DNA of 64,000 bases from Citromicrobium sp. JLT1363 (GCF_000186705.1 NZ_AEUE01000004.1:434001-498000); one strand, 5' to 3'; shown: positions 26,840 through 36,658, numbered from the stretch's first letter. Translations and numbers: made by a program. The notes: generated from the letters alone by a model not told the origin.

Positions 26840-27631
26840 CTACTTCCCCTTGAACTCGGCTTTCGTCTTGGTGGCGAAGGCCTGCGCGCCGATCATGAAA
26901 TCCTGACTGTTGCCCGCGATCTGTTGAGCTTCCGCCTCCGCCTGCATCGCATCCGCCAGGCTGGCGCCTTGCGCATTGCGGGCCAGCTTGCGGATCTGAC
27001 CGATCGCCACCGTGGGCCCGCTTGCCAGCCGCTCGGCGAGGGCCATCGCCTCTTCGATCACCTTGTCGTCGTCGACGCAGCGATTGATCGCGCCCATTGC
27101 AAACGCATCCTCGGCAGGCAGTCGCTCGCCGAGCAGCATGGCCTCCATGGCACGCGGCAGGCCCATGACCTTCGGCAATATCCAGGTTCCGCCCCCGTCC
27201 GGGACGAGCCCGATATTGACGAAGGCCTGGAGGAAATAGGCCGATTTGCCGGCCACGATCAGGTCGCCCGACAGCGCAAGCGTGGCGCCGATCCCGGCCG
27301 CTGCCCCGTTGACCGCGGTGATGACGGGGATGTCGGCCGACATCAGCGCGAGCATCGCGGGGTTGTAATGGTCCTCGAGCGATCTGCGCGAGGCGTCGCC
27401 AGGCTTGCCTCCCGAAAAGCTTCTGCCGCTGATATCCGCGCCGGCGCAGAAGGCCCGGCCCGCGCCGGTGATGACCACAGCACGTGTTTTGGAAGTGTCG
27501 AGGCCGGCGAGAATGTCGCGCAGGTCGTCGAACATGTCCGGTGTAACGGCGTTCATCCGGTCGGCCCGGTTGAGCGTGATTTTCGCCACCTTGCCCACGT
27601 GTTCGACCAGCAGTGCATTTTCCTCGGACAT
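26840..27631 (-). CDS. Enoyl-CoA hydratase/isomerase family protein (PaaG-like)
   Basis: Crotonase-fold enzyme of 263 residues. The oxyanion-hole segments are GAGRAFCAGADISG and NGAAAGIGATLALSGDLIVA; the active-site loop reads NIGLVPDGGGTWILP, with Asp in the position used by PaaG-type isomerases rather than the Glu of classical hydratases. It acts on an acyl-CoA. The ATG at 27631 is favoured over a 50-residue upstream extension because family similarity begins there. Confidence 0.88.
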   Translation of the reverse strand: MSEENALLVEHVGKVAKITLNRADRMNAVTPDMFDDLRDILAGLDTSKTRAVVITGAGRAFCAGADISGRSFSGGKPGDASRRSLEDHYNPAMLALMSADIPVITAVNGAAAGIGATLALSGDLIVAGKSAYFLQAFVNIGLVPDGGGTWILPKVMGLPRAMEAMLLGERLPAEDAFAMGAINRCVDDDKVIEEAMALAERLASGPTVAIGQIRKLARNAQGASLADAMQAEAEAQQIAGNSQDFMIGAQAFATKTKAEFKGK

Positions 27632-27750
27632 TCTTCGCTTCTCCCCAAGCGGGTTGATTCTGTTGTCGCAGCCTTGGCCCAGCCACCGGAGAACCGCAAA
27701 TCTTGCGTCGCGTGCTTGCGCGGACGGGTTCGCCCTGCCACCGAACTTGC

Positions 27751-28533
27751 ATGAGCGAGACTTCTCCCACCTTCTACGCAACCGACGGCATCCACAATTT
27801 CCGCGATTACGGCGGCTACCCCACGCGGGGCGGGGGCAGGGTGGTCTCCGGGCTGCTCTATCGCTCGGGCCAGCATGTCGAGGCGAGCGAGAGCGATCTG
27901 GCGACCGTCGCCGAGCTGGGCATCCGCACGGTCATCGACCTGCGCGGCAATGCGGAACGTGAACGCCATCCCTGCCGCCGCCCGGACCTGTGGGATGGCG
28001 AAGTGGTATTCTACGATGGCGAGACCAGTTCGCGCGCGCCGCACGAGCCGGACCAGCCTCTGGAACTCACCGCCGAGGCCGCGCACGGGCGTATGCTGAA
28101 GGTCTATACCCGCATGCCGCGCAACGAGGCGATGCAATCCATCTTCGGGCAATATCTTCGCGCTCTGGCGGAACGGGATGGGGCGAGCCTGGTCCACTGT
28201 TTCGCGGGCAAGGACCGTACGGGCATCGCGGCCGCACTGCTGCATCACATACTGGGCGTATCGCGCGCCGACATGCTGACCGAGTTCCTGCGGACCAACG
28301 ACGCGCCGACCTACGACATTCTGGAGCGGCAATCGCTTCCGGGTATCGAAGAGCGGCTCGGCCCGCTGCCGCGCGATGCGGTGAACGAGCTGATGCAGGT
28401 ACGCGAGGCCTATTTCGACCGCTTCATGGAGGTGGTCGGTGGTGAATGGGGTTCGCTTGATGCGTTTCTCGATCAGGCGATTGGTGTGGATGAATCGCTG
28501 CGAGAGCGCCTGAACCAACGCTTCGTAGTGTAA
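27751..28533 (+). CDS. Tyrosine-protein phosphatase (Y_phosphatase3 type)
   Basis: Phosphatase of 260 residues with the active-site P-loop HCFAGKDRTG, catalytic Cys150 and Arg156. GIHNFRDYGGYPT near the N-terminus and LYRSGQ are characteristic of the family that includes secreted and cytoplasmic lipid/tyrosine phosphatases. No signal peptide is seen from ATG 27751. Its target is unknown; it stands alone, divergent from the hydratase gene. Confidence 0.9.
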   Translation: MSETSPTFYATDGIHNFRDYGGYPTRGGGRVVSGLLYRSGQHVEASESDLATVAELGIRTVIDLRGNAERERHPCRRPDLWDGEVVFYDGETSSRAPHEPDQPLELTAEAAHGRMLKVYTRMPRNEAMQSIFGQYLRALAERDGASLVHCFAGKDRTGIAAALLHHILGVSRADMLTEFLRTNDAPTYDILERQSLPGIEERLGPLPRDAVNELMQVREAYFDRFMEVVGGEWGSLDAFLDQAIGVDESLRERLNQRFVV

Positions 28534-28611
28534 CAACCCGGGCGTGACTCTCGGGGCCGCGATCCCCATACTTGCAAGCCAAGACTTCAGACGGACAGGA
28601 GAGCTTCGCAC

Positions 28612-29592
28612 ATGGCGACGCACCGCACCAAGATGCTCATCATCGGTTCCGGCCCCGCAGGCTACAGCGCGGCGATCTATGGCGCGCGCGCCATGCTGGA
28701 GCCGGTCATGGTCCAGGGCCTGCAACCCGGCGGCCAGCTGACTATCACCACCGATGTCGAGAACTACCCCGGCTTTGCCGACGTGATCCAGGGCCCCTGG
28801 CTGATGGAGCAGATGCGCGCGCAGGCGGAGCATGTGGGCACGAAGATGCACTGGGACACGATCGTCGAGATCGACCTCAAGAACGGCCCTCCCTTCCGCG
28901 CGGTGGGCGACAGCGGCGACGAGTATATTGGCGACACGGTCGTGATCGCGACCGGCGCTTCGGCCAAGTGGCTCGGTGTGCCGGGTGAGCAGGAACTGGG
29001 CGGCAAGGGCGTGTCGGCCTGCGCGACCTGCGACGGGTTCTTCTACCGAGGCAAGAAGGTCGCGGTCATCGGCGGCGGCAACACCGCGGTTGAGGAAGCG
29101 CTGTACCTCACCAACCATTCGGACGATGTGACGCTGATCCACCGCCGGGACGAGCTGCGGTCCGAGAAGATCCTGCAGGAGCGGCTGTTCGCGTCGGACA
29201 AGATCACGCCGATGTGGAACAAGACCGTGGAGCGGTTCGAGGCGGGCGAGAACGGTTCGCTGCATCACCTCGTCCTGAAGGACACCGTGACAGGCGAAGA
29301 GAGCACGCTCGAGGTCGACGGCGCCTTTGTCGCTATCGGTCATGCGCCTGCTACCGAGCTGTTCAAGGATCAGCTGCCGACCGACGAGAGCGGCTATCTG
29401 CTGGTCGAGCCCGGCACGCCCAAGACCGAGATCCCCGGCGTGTTCGCGTGCGGCGACGTGATGGACCACACCTATCGCCAGGCGGTGACGGCGGCGGGCA
29501 CGGGCTGCATGGCCGCGCTCGATGCGGAGCGGTTCCTGGCGACGATGGACTTTGCGAAGGAAGAGCTACCGGCCGTCGAAGCGGCCGAGTAG
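28612..29592 (+). CDS. trxB: Thioredoxin reductase
   Basis: FAD/NADPH flavoenzyme of 326 residues. It has FAD motif GSGPAG at 12-17, GGQLTITTDVENYPGF, redox pair CATC at 137-140, NADPH motif GGGNTAVEEA from 154, and the C-terminal GDVMDHTYRQAVTAAGTGC. Length and order match bacterial TrxB, which keeps thioredoxin reduced. It converges on the MAPEG genes, 4 bases apart. Confidence 0.97.
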   Translation: MATHRTKMLIIGSGPAGYSAAIYGARAMLEPVMVQGLQPGGQLTITTDVENYPGFADVIQGPWLMEQMRAQAEHVGTKMHWDTIVEIDLKNGPPFRAVGDSGDEYIGDTVVIATGASAKWLGVPGEQELGGKGVSACATCDGFFYRGKKVAVIGGGNTAVEEALYLTNHSDDVTLIHRRDELRSEKILQERLFASDKITPMWNKTVERFEAGENGSLHHLVLKDTVTGEESTLEVDGAFVAIGHAPATELFKDQLPTDESGYLLVEPGTPKTEIPGVFACGDVMDHTYRQAVTAAGTGCMAALDAERFLATMDFAKEELPAVEAAE

Positions 29593-29596
29593 CAGC

Positions 29597-30031
29597 TCAG
29601 CCAAACACCCGCGCCGCCGCGATGCCGATCAGCGCGATCAGCACCACGCTGGAAACAGCGAACAGAACAAAGCGGACCATGACCTTGTTTGCCGTGACCT
29701 GCACGATCGTGTGGATCACGCGCAGACCGGTATAGATCCAGGCCAGCAGGGCAGGGACCCCGTCGCCCGCGCCGATGATCGCCAGTACGATGGCGACCGC
29801 GTAGAAGACGGTCGGCTGTTCGTGCAGGTGGTTGTAGTTGTGCGCTTTCCACTGCACCCGGTCGGGCAGCACGCCGTCGAGATCCTTGCCCGTGCCGCCA
29901 TGCAGGTTTTTGGTGTCGATATCCTTGCTCGCCTGCATTGCCGGAATGCGCGCCGCGTACATCCAGGCCCATACGATCATGGTCCAGATCATCAGCGCGA
30001 CGACGGGTTGCAGGATGGTCATGCCGATCAT
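29597..30031 (-). CDS. MAPEG-family membrane protein, copy 2
   Basis: Inner-membrane protein of 144 residues with four hydrophobic segments and the MAPEG-like stretch KAHNYNHLHEQPTVFYA near 70-86. Eukaryotic relatives are glutathione-dependent; the bacterial function is unknown. It is a paralogue of the upstream gene (30028-30465) and overlaps it by four bases (ATGA), so the pair is co-translated and probably arose by tandem duplication. Confidence 0.85.
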   Translation of the reverse strand: MIGMTILQPVVALMIWTMIVWAWMYAARIPAMQASKDIDTKNLHGGTGKDLDGVLPDRVQWKAHNYNHLHEQPTVFYAVAIVLAIIGAGDGVPALLAWIYTGLRVIHTIVQVTANKVMVRFVLFAVSSVVLIALIGIAAARVFG

Positions 30032-30465
30032 GAGGGCGCTCCGAGAGTTGCAATGAGGGCCATGATCGCGAGGGCGATCAGCGCGAGAGTAGAGGCGATA
30101 AACAGCAGAAAGCGAACCGTCACGATGTTGACCGCCGCCTGCCAGATCGAATGCACGATCCGCAGGCCCACGTAGATCCACGCAAGCAGGATCGCGAGCG
30201 GGCTGGGGGCGAGGATCGCGAGGATCACGATGGTGGCGTAGAACAGCGTGGGCTGTTCCATCAGGTGCGCGTAGTTATGCGCCTTCCAGTTGACCTTGTC
30301 CGGGATGACCCCTTCCAGATCCTGCCCGCGGCCGCCGCGTTTGGCACCCTTCAGCTTGTCGCTGATTTTCGCCATCGCGGGAAAGCGCGTGAGCGCCATC
30401 CAGAGCAGCATCACCAGCGACCATGCGACGAGCACCGCGCCCGGAGCGAGCATTTGAGCCTGCAT
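30028..30465 (-). CDS. MAPEG-family membrane protein, copy 1
   Basis: Membrane protein of 145 residues with four hydrophobic segments. KAHNYAHLMEQPTLFYA and LAWIYVGLRIVHS match the neighbouring copy closely in pattern. A ribosome site cagggggaa lies before the ATG. Possible partners are unknown. It is upstream in the pair. Confidence 0.85.
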   Translation of the reverse strand: MQAQMLAPGAVLVAWSLVMLLWMALTRFPAMAKISDKLKGAKRGGRGQDLEGVIPDKVNWKAHNYAHLMEQPTLFYATIVILAILAPSPLAILLAWIYVGLRIVHSIWQAAVNIVTVRFLLFIASTLALIALAIMALIATLGAPS

Positions 30466-30515
30466 TCATTCCCCCTGAAATTTTGCGCCAAGCGTGGCGC
30501 TGGGCAGCGGGCCTG

Positions 30516-31178
30516 TCAATCCGTTGCCCCGGCTTCGCGGTACAGCCGCTCCAGCCGGTAGTAACCGCCCATCCCGTCGCGCCCTTCGCGCCGCCAGCCG
30601 GGCTGCGCGCCGATCTCTGCCGCAACGTCTGGCAGCTTCAGCCGGGGCGACACATGGAACTGCTTCAGCCACCACTTCAGAATGCGGGCGCCCAGCGTGT
30701 CGCGCGCGCTGTAGCTGCCGAAGTCGACCACGTGCAGCGATCCGCCCGGCGCAACCAGAGTCGCCGCATGGCGCATCGCGCGTTCCCAGTCGGGTATCAT
30801 GGATACCGAATAGGACAGGATCACCCGTTCGAAGGTCGGCCTGCCCAGCATCGCGCGCGCATCGAACTGGCGCGCATCGGCCGGGGCGAGGATCGCGCTG
30901 GTGCCGAGCTTTCCGGCCGCGCTCTTGAGCATTTCGGCGGAGATATCGATCCCGAACAGCTTGGTGCCCGGATAGGCCTGCTGTACCTTGGCAAGGTTGC
31001 GACCCGTCCCGCAGGCGATTTCCAGCACCGCATCGCCGGACGTGCAATCCAGCCCGCGGATCAGATCGTCGCGCCCGAACAGGTAGTACTTGCGCGTCAC
31101 ATCGTAGATGTACTTCTGCCCGCGATAGATCGAATCCATCAGCGCCGCGTGATCGTGTTTCTCCCCCGCCGGTGCCAT
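30516..31178 (-). CDS. btaB: BtaB: SAM-dependent N-methyltransferase of betaine lipid synthesis
   Basis: Class I methyltransferase of 220 residues with the SAM motif VLEIACGTGRNLAKV and post-motif FGIDISAEML. BtaB trimethylates the homoserine head group to give diacylglyceryl-trimethylhomoserine (DGTS). The assignment rests on the gene directly upstream being BtaA; the ATG at 31178 overlaps the BtaA stop by one base (a GTG three bases earlier is possible). DGTS replaces phospholipids when phosphate is scarce. Confidence 0.88.
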   Translation of the reverse strand: MAPAGEKHDHAALMDSIYRGQKYIYDVTRKYYLFGRDDLIRGLDCTSGDAVLEIACGTGRNLAKVQQAYPGTKLFGIDISAEMLKSAAGKLGTSAILAPADARQFDARAMLGRPTFERVILSYSVSMIPDWERAMRHAATLVAPGGSLHVVDFGSYSARDTLGARILKWWLKQFHVSPRLKLPDVAAEIGAQPGWRREGRDGMGGYYRLERLYREAGATD

Positions 31179-32392
31179 CACTTCAGCTCATACAGGTGTA
31201 CGCCGCCGTAGATCGAGCTGCGATCGCGCTGCGTCAGATCCTTCGAGAGCTCATCGTGGTAGGTCCACTGATCGAGGATTTCGTTCGGCACGCGGCCCGG
31301 AAGCAGGCTGGGTTCGGCGGCCGTGCGGAAGAGCACGCGCGCGCCCGTGCGGGCGGTGCGGGTGACCTCACGCCACAGATCGGTCAGCTGGTGGTCGTCC
31401 ATCCAGTCCTGCGCATCGAGGAAGACATAGCGGTCGAGGCTCATCGCGGGCTGGGAGGAGAGGAATTCGGACAGGTTGGCGCGCTGCACGCTCAGCTTCG
31501 CCACGCGTTCGCGCAGGTTCTGGTAATTCTCGCGCTGGAGATAGGGCGGCAGCGGAGCGTCCTCGTCCTTCGAATAGCCGCGATTGAAGGCCTGCCACGC
31601 GAAGTAGTTGTCCTTCACGTCGAAATCGCAGGCCAGCTTCTCCAGCCGCTTGCGCAGCACTTCGGCCATCTTCTCGTCGCCGGCCAGCGCGTCGTACTGC
31701 GCAGGGGGGATGCCCAGGCCGAACAGCGAGGCGGGCTGGTTGGTCACCCAGCGCACGAACTTCTTGTCGAACACCGGCGCCAGCTCGCTTTCGAAGATGG
31801 CGCGCTGTTCTTCCACCGTGGGCGCTTCCAGCACCTTGCGCAGGTCGACGCCGTACAGCTTGGCGAACAGGTGGGCCATGCCGATGAAGTTGCCTAGCAG
31901 GCCCTGCTTGTAGATACCGCGCTGGAACTGCGTGATCCGGCGGCGCCCACGAATGTCGCGCCCTTCCCAGTACTTGCGGCTCTCATCGTCCAGCAGAGGC
32001 GCGATCCGATCCTTGTAGATCGCCACATTCTCCTTGTAGTCCGAATGCGCGAAGAAGCGGCGGAACAGGTCGTAATTGGGCAGCGCGTTGATCGCCGCGA
32101 TCTTCAACCGGCCCAGCGCGATATGCGCGCGGTTGAGATCGACCGCGGTGATCGCTTCGGGATTGGCGGTGAGGTAGGACAGCGCGTTGCAGCTGCCACT
32201 GGCGATGCACAGCACGCGGCTGCTCTCGTCGATCTGGAGGCCTTCCATGTCGACCACCGGGTCTTCCCAGATCTGCGCGTAGACCAGCCCGCGAAACGCG
32301 GTTGCGAAGGCCTTGTCGAGCAGCGTGTCCTTCAGGCCCGAACTCTTGCGGACGACCGAACGGTCGATGATGTGGGCTTCGCCTTGCGGCAT
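31178..32392 (-). CDS. btaA: BtaA: SAM:diacylglycerol 3-amino-3-carboxypropyltransferase
   Basis: Protein of 404 residues of the DUF3419/BtaA family, which transfers the 3-amino-3-carboxypropyl group of SAM to diacylglycerol, the first step to DGTS. Conserved parts are YAQIWEDPVVDMEGL, LCIASGSCNALSYL (SAM-binding), AVDLNRAHIAL and YVFLDAQDWM. It forms a two-gene operon with btaB. I looked for a Pho box in the short upstream region and did not find one. Confidence 0.92.
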   Translation of the reverse strand: MPQGEAHIIDRSVVRKSSGLKDTLLDKAFATAFRGLVYAQIWEDPVVDMEGLQIDESSRVLCIASGSCNALSYLTANPEAITAVDLNRAHIALGRLKIAAINALPNYDLFRRFFAHSDYKENVAIYKDRIAPLLDDESRKYWEGRDIRGRRRITQFQRGIYKQGLLGNFIGMAHLFAKLYGVDLRKVLEAPTVEEQRAIFESELAPVFDKKFVRWVTNQPASLFGLGIPPAQYDALAGDEKMAEVLRKRLEKLACDFDVKDNYFAWQAFNRGYSKDEDAPLPPYLQRENYQNLRERVAKLSVQRANLSEFLSSQPAMSLDRYVFLDAQDWMDDHQLTDLWREVTRTARTGARVLFRTAAEPSLLPGRVPNEILDQWTYHDELSKDLTQRDRSSIYGGVHLYELK

Positions 32393-32440
32393 GATGGGGG
32401 TATCTCCGGTTGCGAACTTCGTCTGTGATGCGCCGGGGGG

Positions 32441-33409
32441 TCAGCGCGGATCGATGGTTTCGGCATAGGCTGCCGGATCGACATTGCGGCCCGTCAGCAT
32501 GATTACCGTATCGTTTTCCAGCGCTAGCTTACCGGCAAGGGCTGCCGCAAGGGCTGCCGCGCCGCCGGGCTCCACCACCAGGCCCAGCCGCGCGAAGGCG
32601 AAGCGCTGCGCCTCGCGCACCTCTTCGTCGGTCACGGTGACGCCCGGGCCTGCGCGACCTTGTAGCACGGCGAGGTTGATCGCCCTGGTCGCGGGCGGCT
32701 GGAGTGCGTCGCAGATCGTGTCCGGCGCATCGGGCGCGACCTGCACGATCTCGCCCTTCGCCAGCGCCTGCCCGACCATGTCCCACCCGAAAGGCTCGAC
32801 CGGCACGACCTTGCTGTCGGGGCAGGCGAGGGCGAGCCCGGCAGTCAGCCCGCCGCCACCGCAGCAGGCGAGGATCAGCGGCGGTTGCCTGCCCAGCTGC
32901 TCGGTCGCTTCGATGCCCGCAGAGCCTTGTCCTTCGATCACCCACGCATCGGCAAAGGCATGGACCAGCACCGCACCGCGTTTCTCGATCTCGCGCGCGG
33001 CAACCTCGTCCCGGTCTTCGCCGGGCCGGTCGTAGAGCACGATCTCGGCACCAAGCGCTTCGGTAGCCGCAAGCTTCACCTTGGGCGCATTGCGCGGCAT
33101 CACGATGGCGGCCTTGATGCCGAGTTTGCGCGCCGCCCAGGCAACGCCCTGCGCGTGGTTGCCGCTGGATACGGCGACCACGCCGCGTGCGCGCTCTTCC
33201 TCTGTCAGGTTGGAAAGGCGCCACCAGCCGCCCCTGATCTTGAAAGCGCCCACAGGCTGCAGGCTTTCTGCCTTCACCCAGCATTGCTTCCCGCCGATCT
33301 CCACCGGGAGCAGCGGTGTCGGCGGCAGGATGTCTGCGATGCTCTGCGCTGCGGCGATTACGCCTTCGCGGGTCGGCTGGCGGGTCAAGGCAGCCGCTCC
33401 CTGACACAC
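32441..33409 (-). CDS. PLP-dependent threonine/serine dehydratase family enzyme
   Basis: Fold-type II PLP enzyme of about 322 residues. The PLP lysine is in GAFKIRGG near 58, SSGNHAQGVAWAA binds the substrate, and GGGGLTAG holds the phosphate. Relatives include biosynthetic and catabolic threonine dehydratases and serine racemase; no C-terminal ACT domain is present, so it is the short, TdcB-like type. The GTG at 33409 is the furthest start; a TTG eight codons later is also possible. Confidence 0.88.
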   Translation of the reverse strand: MCQGAAALTRQPTREGVIAAAQSIADILPPTPLLPVEIGGKQCWVKAESLQPVGAFKIRGGWWRLSNLTEEERARGVVAVSSGNHAQGVAWAARKLGIKAAIVMPRNAPKVKLAATEALGAEIVLYDRPGEDRDEVAAREIEKRGAVLVHAFADAWVIEGQGSAGIEATEQLGRQPPLILACCGGGGLTAGLALACPDSKVVPVEPFGWDMVGQALAKGEIVQVAPDAPDTICDALQPPATRAINLAVLQGRAGPGVTVTDEEVREAQRFAFARLGLVVEPGGAAALAAALAGKLALENDTVIMLTGRNVDPAAYAETIDPR

Positions 33410-33623
33410 CTGACACAGTGTCCAGGGCCCAAAAAGCCGCTCGGCCGGGGGGTGGGCGTGGTGAGGGAGGGCAGGGCGGGCGGGCGGATGCTCATTCCTC
33501 CCCGATAGTCTCTCGCGCCCCGATTAGGAAAGCGCCGATTGCCTTCGCGATTTCGGATCGTTTGGACCCGCGCCATCGTTTGGCTAAAGGCGCGCGCAAG
33601 GATTCGAATACGGAGAACAAGCA

Positions 33624-34834
33624 TGTCGAAGGTACTGGTGATCGGGGCAGGGGGCGTGAGCTCGGTCTGCGTCCACAAGATGGCGATGAACAAGGATATC
33701 TTCAGCGAAATCCACCTTGCCAGTCGCACCAAGAGCAAGTGCGATGCGATTGCCGCATCGGTGAAGGACCGTACCGGCGTGGACGTCGCGACCTACGAGA
33801 TCGACGCCGAGGAAGTCCCCGCGATGATCAACCTGATCAGGAAGATCGGCCCTTCGCTGGTGGTCAATCTGGCGCTTCCCTACCAGGACCTGCCGATCAT
33901 GGATGCCTGTCTGGAGGCGGGCGTGGATTACCTCGACACCGCGAACTACGAGCCGAAGGACGAGGCGAAGTTCGAATATCACTGGCAGTGGGCCTATCAC
34001 GACCGCTTCAAGGAGAAGGGCCTGACCGCGCTGCTCGGCTCGGGCTTCGATCCGGGCGTGACCAGCGTGTTCACGATGTGGCTCAAGAAGCACAAGCTCA
34101 AGACCATCCGCCAGCTCGACATTCTCGACTGCAATGGCGGCGATCACGGGCAGGCCTTCGCGACCAATTTCAACCCGGAAATCAACATCCGCGAAGTGAC
34201 CGCGCCCGCGCGCCACTGGGAAAACGGCGAGTGGGTCGAAACGCCCGCAATGCAGGTGAAGACCGAGTTCGACTTCGAGGAAGTCGGGCCCAAGAACGCC
34301 TACATGATGTATCACGAGGAACTGGAAAGCCTCGCCAAGTTCGTGCCCGAGCTGGAACGTGCGCGTTTCTGGATGACCTTTGGTGACGAGTACATCAAGC
34401 ACCTGACCGTGCTGCAGGCGGTCGGCATGACCAGCATCGAACCGGTCAAGTACCAGGGCCGCGACATCATCCCGCTGCAGTTCCTCGCCGCCGTGCTGCC
34501 CAAGCCCGAAAGCCTGGGTGAGACGACCAAGGGCAAGACCAATATCGGCGTCATCGCGACCGGCGAAGCGCTGGACGGCAGCGGCGAGAAGACGTTCTAC
34601 ATCAACAATATCTGCAGCCACGAAGCCGCCTACGAGGAAACCGGCAACCAGGCGGTCAGCTACACCACCGGCGTGCCGGCGATGATCGGTTCGGCCATGA
34701 TGCTGCAGGGCAAGTGGGACGGGGAGGGCGTCTTCAACATGGAGCAGTTCGATCCCGATCCCTTCATGGACATGCTGAACCAGCACGGCCTGCCGTGGAA
34801 CGTGAAGGAGCTGGACGGGCCGGTCGGCTTCTGA
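33624..34834 (+). CDS. Carboxynorspermidine/carboxyspermidine dehydrogenase (Lys1-like)
   Basis: Saccharopine-dehydrogenase-fold enzyme of 403 residues. The N-terminal Rossmann motif is [13 protein letters not shown], followed by [14 protein letters not shown]. It condenses putrescine or diaminopropane with aspartate semialdehyde and reduces the imine to carboxy(nor)spermidine with NADPH. The identification is supported by the matching decarboxylase and an ornithine-type decarboxylase in the same gene run. It is first in the cluster, with ribosome site ggagaa before ATG 33624. Saccharopine dehydrogenase proper is less likely. Confidence 0.88.
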
Positions 34835-34836
34835 CG

Positions 34837-35349
34837 ATGTCGGTCGTCCTCGAAATCCACCGGGGCGACATCACCAGGCTGGATGTCGACGCGATCGTCA
34901 ACGCCGCCAACTCTTCCCTGCTGGGCGGAGGCGGCGTCGACGGCGCGATCCACCGTGCGGCGGGCAAAGGACTGCTCGAAGAATGTCGCCAGCTGGGCGG
35001 ATGCGAAACCGGGCAGGCCAGGATCACCGGCGGGTACGATCTTCCGGCAAGGCACGTTATTCACACCGTCGGCCCCGTGTGGAGCGGCGGCGATAAGGGC
35101 GAGCCGGAGTTGCTGGCGGACTGCTACCGCAATTCGCTTGAGGTGGCGCGCGCGAACGGCGTTCGCAGCATCGCCTTTCCCGCCATCTCGACCGGCATCT
35201 ACGGCTTCCCGACAGAACGTGCGGCACCGATCGCGGTGCGCACCGTGCGCGAGGTGACCGGCCAGCACGACGGGGCGCTCGAGCGCGTGCTGTTCGTATG
35301 CTTCGACGACGCCACGCAGGCTGCTTTTGACGCAGCACTCGCGGAATAG
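34837..35349 (+). CDS. Macrodomain protein (ADP-ribose / O-acetyl-ADP-ribose processing)
   Basis: Single macrodomain of 170 residues of the YmdB/MacroD type. Landmarks are [23 protein letters not shown] near 17-39 and [12 protein letters not shown] near 113-124. Such proteins remove ADP-ribose from proteins or deacetylate O-acetyl-ADP-ribose. It starts 2 bases after the dehydrogenase stop, so it is co-expressed with polyamine genes, for which no known reason exists. Confidence 0.93.
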   Translation: MSVVLEIHRGDITRLDVDAIVNAANSSLLGGGGVDGAIHRAAGKGLLEECRQLGGCETGQARITGGYDLPARHVIHTVGPVWSGGDKGEPELLADCYRNSLEVARANGVRSIAFPAISTGIYGFPTERAAPIAVRTVREVTGQHDGALERVLFVCFDDATQAAFDAALAE

Positions 35350-35366
35350 ACAGGGACCTATCGATT

Positions 35367-36656
35367 ATGCGCAGGCTTGCCTTCGGGTGCGTTTTGCTGG
35401 CGATGCTGGCCATGCCTCTGGCGGCGCAGGAGGCTCCGTCCGAATCCGACCAGAGTGCGACTGCCTTCGACGCGGCTGCTGCATGGGACGAGTTCGAGCA
35501 GGTGCTGCGGCGCGGGTATGCCTATATCGAGCGCGACGATATCGACGTCGAGGCGCAGCTGGACCGCTCCCGCGCGCTGGCCGCGAAGGCGCCCGACAAG
35601 GCGGCGCTGCGGCGGATCATGCACCGCACCGCACTGACCTTCATGGATCCGCACCTGATCGTCGGCCCGTTCGAGGATGACGACTACGCGATCGTGATGA
35701 CCGCCGCCGATCTCGATGCCCGGTTCGAGGATGGCAAGGCGCTGATCGTCGATGTCCGGCGCGGATCGCCTGCCTTCGATGCCGGGCTGCGGCCGGGTGA
35801 CGAGGTGCTGTCCGTGGACGGTAAACCGGCGCGCGCTGCGGCCCAGGCGCCTTTCGGAGAGGTTCTGCCCGATCCCGCCGCCGACCAGTTCGATTACGGG
35901 CTGACGCTGGCAGTCAACGGGCGGCGCAAGGGCGACCGATCGCTCGAACTGCGCAAGGCGAACGGCCAGGTCCGCACCTTCGAGCTGGGTTCGACGCGCG
36001 ACTGGGCCAATTCCCTGCGCGAGCGCGAACCTGTCGACCTGTCCTTCGTCGGGCCGCGCGGCGATGTGGCGGTGCTCTCGCCGCTCAATTCGCTCGGCAA
36101 TAACGACACCATCACCGCCTTCGACGCAGCGCTGAAGAACGCCATCGCGGCGGGGGCGCGGGCCGTCATCCTCGACATGCGCGAAACGCCGAGCGGCGGG
36201 AACACTGAGGTCGGCCGCTCGATCATCGGGCACTTCACCGATCGGGTGCGTCCCTACCAGATGCACCGCATCCCCGCGCTGGAACGCGAGTTCACCGTGC
36301 CGCGCCAGTTCGTGGAATACGTCTTCCCGCGCGAGCCTTTCTTCGGCGGCCCCGTGTTCGTGCTCCACGGCCGCTGGACCGGCAGCATGGGCGAAGGCAT
36401 CGTCATCGGGATGGATGCGGCCACCGGCGCAACCACGATCGGCTCCAACATGGGCGACCTGCTGGGCGGGCTGTGGAACGAACAGCTCGAGCTGAGCGGC
36501 GCGCGCGTCGATCTGGGTGGCGAGGCGCTGTTCCATGTCGACGGCACACCGCGCGAAGATTACGTCGCAAACGTTCCTGTAGAGCCGGCCAGTACGGCCC
36601 GCGATGGGACCGATCCGGCCCTGGCCGAAGCCCTGCGATTGTTGGAGAAGCGCTAG
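35367..36656 (+). CDS. S41-family peptidase-like exported protein with PDZ domain
   Basis: Protein of 429 residues with a signal peptide (1-20, ending PLAAQ). A PDZ-like stretch (VDVRRGSPAFDAGLRPGDEVLSVDG, residues about 128-152) precedes a tail-specific-protease fold with the nucleophile in GRWTGSMGEG (Ser340). It would act in the periplasm on unfolded or processed proteins. It lies between two spermidine genes with short gaps (17 and 2 bases), so it is probably in the same operon though unrelated in function. Confidence 0.82.
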   Translation: MRRLAFGCVLLAMLAMPLAAQEAPSESDQSATAFDAAAAWDEFEQVLRRGYAYIERDDIDVEAQLDRSRALAAKAPDKAALRRIMHRTALTFMDPHLIVGPFEDDDYAIVMTAADLDARFEDGKALIVDVRRGSPAFDAGLRPGDEVLSVDGKPARAAAQAPFGEVLPDPAADQFDYGLTLAVNGRRKGDRSLELRKANGQVRTFELGSTRDWANSLREREPVDLSFVGPRGDVAVLSPLNSLGNNDTITAFDAALKNAIAAGARAVILDMRETPSGGNTEVGRSIIGHFTDRVRPYQMHRIPALEREFTVPRQFVEYVFPREPFFGGPVFVLHGRWTGSMGEGIVIGMDAATGATTIGSNMGDLLGGLWNEQLELSGARVDLGGEALFHVDGTPREDYVANVPVEPASTARDGTDPALAEALRLLEKR

Positions 36657-36658
36657 TC

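Noticed and set aside
32393-32440. Pho box before btaA
   Set aside because: Only an isolated CTGTGAT-like string occurs; the paired CTGTCAT direct repeat is absent.
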